Below are positions 8,936 to 14,955 of a stretch of 64,000 nucleotides of DNA, piece by piece. This DNA comes from Arcicella rigui. GTDB taxonomy: Bacteria; Bacteroidota; Bacteroidia; Cytophagales; Spirosomataceae. Made by a program: the position numbers and the translations under genes. How positions within the stretch are numbered: position 1 is the stretch's first letter; every line of letters starts with the position of its first letter. Below the pieces are notes generated by a model. It was given only the letters and a program-made list of their open reading frames with translations. It was not told the DNA's origin and ran no database searches. The stretch lies in contig NZ_JAYFUM010000001.1 in assembly GCF_034929435.1 (NCBI RefSeq), positions 310,001 to 374,000 of the forward strand. Direction: 5' to 3'.

Positions 8936-9097
8936 AGTTTCTAAAATTCCAGATTTGAATTAAAAGAGTATGATTCCATAGATATATACTCAAATTCGCT
9001 TGAATTTAGAAGATTTTCTTGAAAAAACAATCCTGCTTTTATGAGATTTACTGTCAAGATTGAGAGCAAGCCTAAAACTGCTTGATTTTTACGAAAG

Positions 9098-9132
9098 AGA
9101 AAAAAGTAGCCATCTAAAACAGACAGCTACTT
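9098..9132 (-). terminator. Terminator of the B12 uptake operon (minus strand)
   Basis: On the minus strand AAGTAGC (9132-9126) pairs with GCTACTT (9110-9104), with a further TCT/AGA pairing in the loop, and is followed by TTTTCTCTTTC. The left arm overlaps the stop codon of the BtuF-like gene. Confidence 0.75.
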
Positions 9133-10062
9133 CACTGGATAATTTTTAAAAATAGGGAGAACTTTATGGTTTAGAGATTGAGGAATGTTGAAAAGTGTAG
9201 GATGAAATAATGCTGCCAAGATTTCGATACCATTTACTAAAGTCGAGGCACTTGGCTGGGTGAACAAATCATAATCAAGCACAAAAACAGCTTTGTTCTG
9301 AACTGCTCGTAGATTTTCCCAACCTTTTTTGTTTGTTAATAAGTGCAATTCTTCTATACTTCTTTGGGTTTCAAAACCACAAGGAGCTATCACGAGTACT
9401 TCGGGGTCGTACTTTACTATTTTTTCCCATGGCGTCACGATACTGTCGCCCGAAGGATTACTGAGCATATCAATACCTCCAGCATAAGCAATTTGATGAG
9501 GAATCCAGTGTCCGCAATTATAAATGGGTTCAATCCATTCTAACAACATCACTCTTTTAGGCAAAGCTCTGTGTTCACGGAGTTTGTCGATAACGCTGTC
9601 AATTCTTTGTTGAAGTTTGGCTAAATGTTGATAAGCCGCTTCTTCTCTGCCCAAAGCCTTCGCAATCGTAATCGCAGAATCAAAAACATCCTCCAGACTT
9701 TGTGGCGTAATCGTTAGAATCTGAGGCGTTTTTTCTAAATTATCAATGACCGCTTGCGTACATTTTGTATCAATTTGACATACTTCACAAACGTCTTGCG
9801 TAATAACAATATCAGGTGCGATAGCTTGTAATTTGTCCTCTTCTACATAATACAAACTTTTTCCTTGAGCTTTAGAAGCCGAGAAAATCTTGTCGATTTC
9901 TTCACTTGAATACTCTTTCCCTTCCAGCACGCAACGAACTAAAATTTCATTTTCAGTTCTTGATGTTGGCGGACATTCAAAAGTTACGCCATAGAGTAAG
10001 TCTTGCAAACCCATGTCGTAAATCATTTGCGTTGCGGCAGGAAGAAAAGAGACAGCTTTCAT
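9127..10062 (-). CDS. BtuF-like cobalamin-binding protein without signal peptide
   Basis: The product is 311 residues with the bilobal periplasmic-binding (BtuF/FhuD) pattern: ISFLPAAT-like start (VSFLPAATQMIYDMG), ITQDVCEVC in the middle, YAGGIDMLSNPSGDS and VLVIAPCGF in the C-terminal lobe. It is the last gene of the operon driven by the cobalamin riboswitch, which supports cobalamin as ligand. Unlike classical BtuF there is no signal peptide or lipobox: the protein starts directly at the first beta strand. No BtuCD genes are in the window. It may be a cytoplasmic B12 binder, or the export signal may lie in a mis-annotated start, but no upstream in-frame extension is evident. Confidence 0.8.
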   Translation of the reverse strand: MKAVSFLPAATQMIYDMGLQDLLYGVTFECPPTSRTENEILVRCVLEGKEYSSEEIDKIFSASKAQGKSLYYVEEDKLQAIAPDIVITQDVCEVCQIDTKCTQAVIDNLEKTPQILTITPQSLEDVFDSAITIAKALGREEAAYQHLAKLQQRIDSVIDKLREHRALPKRVMLLEWIEPIYNCGHWIPHQIAYAGGIDMLSNPSGDSIVTPWEKIVKYDPEVLVIAPCGFETQRSIEELHLLTNKKGWENLRAVQNKAVFVLDYDLFTQPSASTLVNGIEILAALFHPTLFNIPQSLNHKVLPIFKNYPVK

Positions 10063-10146
10063 AATGAGTGATTTGTGATTGAGTGATTAGTGATTAGATT
10101 TGGAACAATTTTAAACCGAAATCCAAAATCCCACCTCCTAAATCGT

Positions 10147-10734
10147 TCATGCTTTTGCCAAGCTTGGAAAACGTACTTGTAATAGTTCAAAACTGCCGAA
10201 CATTAGGGCAGAGTATGCCAAAGTACCTACCAAGAAGTTTTTCATATATGGAAAACCTTGTACAAAACATTGTTGTAAACCAGCCCAATCACGACTCAAG
10301 GGTAAATTCGTTCTTAAATCCGTTCCGCCGCCAATCCAAACGGTTAAGTCTGCCAAAAGCCAATGTGAAACGGAAGCAATTACCGCCGCTAAAACGATAT
10401 TTTGAACATTAATTTTTTGAAGAATTAACTTGCCAAACAAAACGATGATGGCGAAAATGCCATAAATCCAATACCAACCTTCGTACATCATTCCGTACTT
10501 TCCTTGAAAAATCACTTTGTTGATAATGACATCGCTGACCAAAATTGTAAGTAAAGGAAAAGCAAAAGCCTTCCAACGGTTACTAAAATACGCAGCACCA
10601 AAAAGTGCCATCGCACCAAGTGGCGTATAATTTGCCACAGGCGTAAGTTGTGCGGCATTGGCAATTCTTAACAAAGCAATCGCTAAAATGAAGCAAAGCA
10701 AAGTCAGAAAACGAGGGTTGATAGTTTGTTTCAT
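10147..10734 (-). CDS. DUF6580-type small membrane protein in B12 operon
   Basis: The product is 195 residues with about five or six hydrophobic helices (FLTLLCFILAIALLRI, FAFPLLTILVSDVII, WYWIYGIFAIIVLFGK, IVLAAVIASVSHWLLADL, FLVGTLAYSALMFG) and polar loops. It resembles the DUF6580 family and, in size and helix spacing, the substrate-binding S components of ECF vitamin transporters. It sits between the BtuG-like lipoprotein and the BtuF-like protein behind a cobalamin riboswitch, so a role in moving cobalamin or a precursor across the inner membrane is a reasonable inference, unproven. Confidence 0.7.
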   Translation of the reverse strand: MKQTINPRFLTLLCFILAIALLRIANAAQLTPVANYTPLGAMALFGAAYFSNRWKAFAFPLLTILVSDVIINKVIFQGKYGMMYEGWYWIYGIFAIIVLFGKLILQKINVQNIVLAAVIASVSHWLLADLTVWIGGGTDLRTNLPLSRDWAGLQQCFVQGFPYMKNFLVGTLAYSALMFGSFELLQVRFPSLAKA

Positions 10735-10793
10735 TGATTGTTCTTTTATTAGGTTTTACAAATTCAAAACTTGTAAAACCTTAATCTGATAAA

Positions 10794-11897
10794 TTACTTA
10801 AATAAAAATCCTTCTGGGCCAATACCTACTTTTACTGAGTCGATTAAAGTACCGTTCGACTGGTATCTGAAAACATAACCTGCTTGCTTGAGTGAAGGTG
10901 TAAAGCCTGCATAAATATTACCTGTTGAAGGGTCGGTACTTAGTCCTGTAAATACTTTATTGATAAATGGAGTTGTTGTAGCGATACTCGCATCGTTGAT
11001 ATTAAAGCTATAAGTTTCACCTTTTTGCTTATAGTCATCGTTCGCATCTGAATAAGAATAGACAAAAAAGATGGTATTTTTCTCTTTATTAAAAGCGAAG
11101 TTCCCAGCCGATTTTGTCGAATTTGAAGTGGCAAAAGCAATGCGATTTTCTACACTTTTGGTACTTAGGTTGAACTTTACAAATTTACCATCAGCATAAA
11201 ACCAAATTTTGCCATTAGCATCAGCACCAATTAAACGTGGTTCATTTCCAATTTCTACGGTTTGCGTAACAGCGTCAGTTTGTGTATTGATGATAGAAAT
11301 CGTCTTTACGCCTGTGTAGGTTGTTGTAGCTACAATGGCTTCGTTGCCGACAACGATAATTTTTTCAGCCCCTTCTTGTACTTTAATTTTCTTAGTAGCC
11401 TTGTTAGTTGCTAAATCAACAACTAACACGTAGCCTGGTTTATAAGAATAGTCTTCATTGAAAGCATCCCAACAAGTAATATAAGCTTTGTTTGTACCTG
11501 CTTTTACGGCATAGCGTGGGTTTTCGAGTTCGGTTGAAGGAATTGTAGCTACTGATTTAAAAGTACCAGAATTTACGATTTGGATATAATCTTTTCCTGT
11601 TGTTGAATTATCTACCAAGATTAAACCTTTGCCATCTACTTCTGTATAATCTGCCACTCCACCTGATACAGAGTTAGTGTTTTCTAATTGAAAAATATCA
11701 AAACTGGTCGCTTTTGTATTGGGATTAATTAAGGTTATCGAGCCATTATTATCAAAAAAATTACCTCTGTTCATTACAAATACTCCTGCATCATAAGGTT
11801 GAGCAGGTACTGGTTCAGAAGTTGAATTACAAGCATTGAGCGACAAGAACAAAGTAACTGCTCCCAATGAGCGAACGATAATAGAATTTAATTGCAT
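10794..11897 (-). CDS. BtuG-like surface lipoprotein, YncE/DUF5074 beta-propeller
   Basis: The product is 367 residues. The signal peptide ends in a lipobox (LSLNAC, Cys at about residue 23). The rest is a repeated beta-propeller of the YncE/DUF5074 type, with recurring blades such as GYVLVVDLATNKATKKIKV and KTISIINTQTDAVTQTVEI. In Bacteroides, lipoproteins of this family (BtuG) bind cobalamin on the cell surface and deliver it to BtuB. Here it follows the BtuB gene under the same cobalamin riboswitch, which supports the same role. Start ATG 11897 gives a normal lipoprotein signal. Confidence 0.82.
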   Translation of the reverse strand: MQLNSIIVRSLGAVTLFLSLNACNSTSEPVPAQPYDAGVFVMNRGNFFDNNGSITLINPNTKATSFDIFQLENTNSVSGGVADYTEVDGKGLILVDNSTTGKDYIQIVNSGTFKSVATIPSTELENPRYAVKAGTNKAYITCWDAFNEDYSYKPGYVLVVDLATNKATKKIKVQEGAEKIIVVGNEAIVATTTYTGVKTISIINTQTDAVTQTVEIGNEPRLIGADANGKIWFYADGKFVKFNLSTKSVENRIAFATSNSTKSAGNFAFNKEKNTIFFVYSYSDANDDYKQKGETYSFNINDASIATTTPFINKVFTGLSTDPSTGNIYAGFTPSLKQAGYVFRYQSNGTLIDSVKVGIGPEGFLFK

Positions 11898-11930
11898 TGT
11901 TTTTTATTGATTAAAAAATTAAAACGACTT

Positions 11931-12093
11931 CGGATTTGAGATTTCGGATTTCGACTTATAGATTTCGGTCATCAGCTTTCGGATTTCAGCTTTTTTTAAT
12001 TTAAAATAGTAAAAGATGAACCTTAAATTCAGACTTCAAAAGCTGAAATCCGAAGACCGATGACCGAAAACTCAAATCCGAAATCTCAAATCC
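11931..12093. repeat. Large intergenic hairpin, CGGATTTCGGATT word family
   Basis: Left arm about 11931-11996 and right arm about 12038-12093 are complementary over nearly 60 bases with one short insertion and a few mismatches. Both arms are made of degenerate words GGATTTGAGATTTC, TTTCGGTCATCAGC and CGGATTTCAGC. The outer end touches the stop codon of the btuB-like gene, so the mRNA between btuB and the btuG-like gene can fold into a long stem. No T-run follows. Confidence 0.85.
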
Positions 12094-14042
12094 TAAATAC
12101 TAACAATCCATCCCAAGGAAAAACTTCTTCCCGGCATGGCATTCTTTTTTACACTTGGATACACCGTATCCGTTAAATTATTAGTCTGAAAAATTAGGTT
12201 TGATTGAATTTTTCCTAACAAGATTTTTCCCGAAATAGTCGAATTCAATATAAAGTAAGCTGGAAAAGGTCGCCCAGAATGGTCGAAAGTGATAAAGCGT
12301 TCAGAATTATACAATCCTTGAATATTGAAAGTCCAATTTCCTTTGCCTACAAACGCCGTCCCCGAAACTGAATGGCGTGGCACATAAATCATTTGTTTAC
12401 CGATAAAATCTTCTGTGTAAGCGGCATACACTTTTTGTTGAGAAGTATTCGTCAGAGCATAATTCACAGTCAAACCAGCTATTTTATCAGCATTGGCGTA
12501 TTTTACATTTCCCGAAACTTCTATTCCTTTTGCCAATACTTGTTGGAGATTTTCTACTCGATACGCTTTGTCTGGATTCCAGTAGGTCCAATCGTTAATC
12601 AAATTATGATAGACATTTATTCCCAAAGAAGTATTCACTTTTTCAGAAAGTACTTGCTTCCAATTGACACCAATTTCTTTGTTGACACCATTTTCAGGGC
12701 GAATATCTGGATTGCCCAAAACTTTCCAGTAACGTTCGTTCAAAGTAGGCAAACGGTAACTGCGGGCAATATTGGCGGTTGCTTTTAGTTCATGTTTTTT
12801 GGTTGAAAGTATTGCGTACTCTATTCCCAAAGAAGGCGTAAAGGGAGCTTTGTATTTTGTAGAAAAAGCCTGACGAAGATTTAGGGAAGCCGTTAGTTTT
12901 TCCGCAATTTGTTGTCGAATCAAAGCAAAAATATCTTGACGATTTTCCGTGATGGCTTCGCCATTATACCCGTCAACTTTGGCTACATAATGCACAAATT
13001 CTCCACCGATTCTGATAGAAGTATGACTGAAAGAATCCGCTTTTTTAAATGAAAACTCATGTTCAGCACGAGTAATGTAGCGGTCGGTTTCTGAATGACT
13101 TGGATTAGCAAAATCGCCCGTGCCATAATCAATAATGTCTCTGACAAAAGCCGCTTTTAGATTGGTATTTCCGAACTGATAAGAAGTAAGAAAGCGATAG
13201 GCTTTGGTTTGTGTAATTTCTCGGAAAGCAATTACATCAGGTTGAATACTGAGTTTATTATCGGTCAGCCAAATGTTCAGCGAAAGTAAATTGTTGTTTT
13301 TTTGTTTCAAGTACAAATCTTGAATAAAACCTTTTTGAGATGTTTCAGAAGGTTCAATCGGGTAAGTTCTGCCTTTACTGTCGGTTCTTTCCGTTGCTGA
13401 AAAATGATTATTGTATTGACTTCCGTAAAGTAAAGTTTTGCCCGAAAATTGTAATCCGTTTTTCAAGGTCTTTACAAAACGTAAACCCGTTTGTAAATTA
13501 TAATTATCAAAACTTCCGTACTGTCCGCCAAGTGTGAAATTTGTGCCTTGTTTTTTCCATTGTGGCACAGAACCTAATAAAATGCTTCCGCCAACGGCAT
13601 CCGAACCTACGCAGGAAGCCGAAGAACCATATTGAATCGACATTTGGTCGAAACCGAGTAGCGGAACGGTTGAAAAATCTGTTTGTCCAGCCATTGGATT
13701 ATTGATATTCAATCCATTCCAAAGTACGGCAGTGTGCATGGCAGAAGTACCTCTGAATGCAATACTGGTGAGCTGTCCCGTTCCATAACTTTTAAAAGTA
13801 ATGGGCGATTGGTACTGCAAAAAATCGGCTAAAGTTTGGAATTGAAAACGGGATAAAGTAGCAGAATCAATCTTTTGTACTTTCAAACCAGCCATAAAGC
13901 GTTCGGGGCTGAAGCCTGTTACTTGTACTTCGTCGATTTGTTTATTGGCGATTTCTTGGGCATAGTTTTCTGTGGTTATCAACATAACCAAGCAGATAAG
14001 TATGGGCTGAAAACGTAAGCAATACGTAAAAACAGCAGACAT
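12093..14042 (-). CDS. btuB: BtuB-like TonB-dependent cobalamin receptor
   Basis: The product is 649 residues. A signal peptide ends near TENYAQ (about residue 28). A plug domain follows (DEVQVTGFSPERF, QYQSPITFKSYG, IAFRGTSAMHTAVLWNGLNINNPMAGQTD), and then a 22-strand barrel ending in an aromatic-rich strand (SFSLGWIVSI). It is an outer-membrane, TonB-energised importer. The cobalamin assignment rests on the cobalamin riboswitch upstream and the BtuG-like and BtuF-like genes downstream. It starts at ATG 14042, about 130 bases after the riboswitch core; a 23-codon ORF lies in that leader. The stop codon adjoins a large hairpin. Confidence 0.88.
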   Translation of the reverse strand: MSAVFTYCLRFQPILICLVMLITTENYAQEIANKQIDEVQVTGFSPERFMAGLKVQKIDSATLSRFQFQTLADFLQYQSPITFKSYGTGQLTSIAFRGTSAMHTAVLWNGLNINNPMAGQTDFSTVPLLGFDQMSIQYGSSASCVGSDAVGGSILLGSVPQWKKQGTNFTLGGQYGSFDNYNLQTGLRFVKTLKNGLQFSGKTLLYGSQYNNHFSATERTDSKGRTYPIEPSETSQKGFIQDLYLKQKNNNLLSLNIWLTDNKLSIQPDVIAFREITQTKAYRFLTSYQFGNTNLKAAFVRDIIDYGTGDFANPSHSETDRYITRAEHEFSFKKADSFSHTSIRIGGEFVHYVAKVDGYNGEAITENRQDIFALIRQQIAEKLTASLNLRQAFSTKYKAPFTPSLGIEYAILSTKKHELKATANIARSYRLPTLNERYWKVLGNPDIRPENGVNKEIGVNWKQVLSEKVNTSLGINVYHNLINDWTYWNPDKAYRVENLQQVLAKGIEVSGNVKYANADKIAGLTVNYALTNTSQQKVYAAYTEDFIGKQMIYVPRHSVSGTAFVGKGNWTFNIQGLYNSERFITFDHSGRPFPAYFILNSTISGKILLGKIQSNLIFQTNNLTDTVYPSVKKNAMPGRSFSLGWIVSI

Positions 14043-14065
14043 AACTGAAAAAGTTAAGCCTTGAC

Positions 14066-14137
14066 CTACACGGAACGAAACCGAAAATATTGACCAAGAA
14101 AAATGAAAGAGATAATCGAACGCTCAATGATGCTCAT
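14066..14137 (-). CDS. Possible 23-codon leader ORF between riboswitch and btuB
   Basis: On the minus strand the leader reads ACGGAGG immediately before ATG 14137, a near-perfect Shine-Dalgarno sequence that is rare in this window. The short ORF encodes MSIIERSIISFIFLGQYF plus five residues and stops at 14066, 23 bases before the btuB ATG, in a different frame. It could couple translation to the riboswitch or be chance. Confidence 0.35.
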   Translation of the reverse strand: MSIIERSIISFIFLGQYFRFRSV

Positions 14138-14170
14138 CCTCCGTAAGCAAGCAATCAAGAATGATTTAAT

Positions 14171-14455
14171 GGCAGGTCTCCTGACTTGTTTCTCATGTAC
14201 CTAAACCTTCCCAGAATATTTAGTGAATTAGTGAATTTTGATTTAGTGATTCACAAGCCAATGTTTGTGTTGGATTGTTTTTGAATTTCTTCATTCACTC
14301 AATCATTCAATCACTCACCACTTAAACCAGTGGCTATTGAAGAGCGGTAATGATGTTATTGAAACTTACAGTTGCGGGGACAGTTCGGGTATTTCACCTG
14401 ATTCCCTATTAAGCTTTAAACTTGTAACGATACAAGTTTATTGCACCATAAACTG
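14171..14455 (-). promoter_or_regulatory. Cobalamin riboswitch
   Basis: Read on the minus strand the region has the family's conserved blocks in order: AATAGGGAATCAGGTG (14411-14396), AACTGTCCCCGCAACTGTA, GCCACTG (14334-14328), GGGAAGG (14212-14206) and the 3' block AGTCAGGAGACCTGCC (14186-14171). A 10-bp hairpin TAAACTTGTA / TACAAGTTTA (14417-14440) lies at the 5' end as a P2/P3-type helix. It controls the btuB-btuG-DUF6580-btuF operon, normally repressing it when adenosylcobalamin is bound. The stem between GCCACTG and GGGAAGG is enlarged to about 115 bases by repeat words (see findings). Confidence 0.93.
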
Positions 14456-14458
14456 TTG

Positions 14459-14490
14459 CAAAGGTAGTAGAAAAATTATCTTATAAAGAA
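14459..14490 (-). promoter_or_regulatory. Candidate promoter of the B12 uptake operon
   Basis: The minus strand has TACCTTTG (14466-14459), matching the Bacteroidota -7 element TAnnTTTG. It sits just upstream of the riboswitch 5' helix, so transcription would start near 14452. The -33 element is weak (TTTC near 14490). Confidence 0.45.
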
Positions 14491-14501
14491 GAAACATTTT
14501 G

Positions 14502-14558
14502 AATTACTTGATTTATAAATTATTTCTTGAAAGTAAATGGCTTATAAATCAAGTAATT
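14502..14558 (-). terminator. Hairpin after the response regulator gene
   Basis: A perfect 17-bp inverted repeat (14502-14518 and 14542-14558, core ACTTGATTTATAA) has a 23-base loop and starts 7 bases beyond the response regulator stop. There is no clear T-run on the minus strand, so it may act as a 3' stabiliser or boundary before the btuB promoter rather than a classical terminator. Confidence 0.6.
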
Positions 14559-14565
14559 AAGTGAA

Positions 14566-14955
14566 TTAGTCAGCCATTATTTTTTTTAAGTCATCCATTT
14601 TAATGGGCTTCACCAAGTAGTTACTTACTATCTCGTAGGACTTCGCTCGCTCGGTATCTTCGGGGTCGATAGAACTTGTTACGATATAAAGCGTAACAGG
14701 TTTTTCGATTGGAATTTGGGTAAATTCATCTAAAAAATGCCAGCCATCCCAGATAGGCATATTCAAATCAAGTAGAATTAAATCAGGAAGTTTTTCGCCT
14801 GCTAAAATTATAGCACGGAGGCTATCGTAGGCTTCTTTTCCATTATGGAAAACCAAAAATCCATTACAAAAATTAGCAATTTGCATAATTCTTTTCGTGC
14901 CAAAAACAAAGATTGGATCATCGTCGATGATACAAGCAATATCAATTTTTTTCAT
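14566..14955 (-). CDS. Single-domain response regulator (CheY/Rcp1-like)
   Basis: The product is 129 residues, one receiver domain with no output domain. Visible landmarks are the acidic pair in CIIDDDPIF (about residues 9-13), the phospho-acceptor Asp in LILLDLNMP (about 62), the Thr/Ser in IVTSS and the Lys in YLVKPI. The first 14 bases overlap the end of the histidine kinase gene, so the two are translationally coupled and probably partners. With no DNA-binding domain it must signal through protein contact or a further phospho-transfer. Confidence 0.88.
   Translation of the reverse strand: MKKIDIACIIDDDPIFVFGTKRIMQIANFCNGFLVFHNGKEAYDSLRAIILAGEKLPDLILLDLNMPIWDGWHFLDEFTQIPIEKPVTLYIVTSSIDPEDTERAKSYEIVSNYLVKPIKMDDLKKIMAD

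Noticed and set aside
9068..9090. Plus-strand hairpin CAAGC/GCTTG followed by TTTTT
   Set aside because: Only a 5-bp stem, and both flanking genes are on the minus strand; too weak to call a terminator.
12372..12788. 138-codon ORF on the plus strand
   Set aside because: It lies fully inside the btuB-like gene on the other strand, has no family signature and reads as antisense low-quality protein.
13942..14127. 61-codon minus-strand ORF starting at TTG
   Set aside because: It overlaps the btuB signal-peptide region in another frame; the translation has no domain.
14265..14486. 73-codon plus-strand ORF
   Set aside because: It overlaps the cobalamin riboswitch on the opposite strand; no coding signature.
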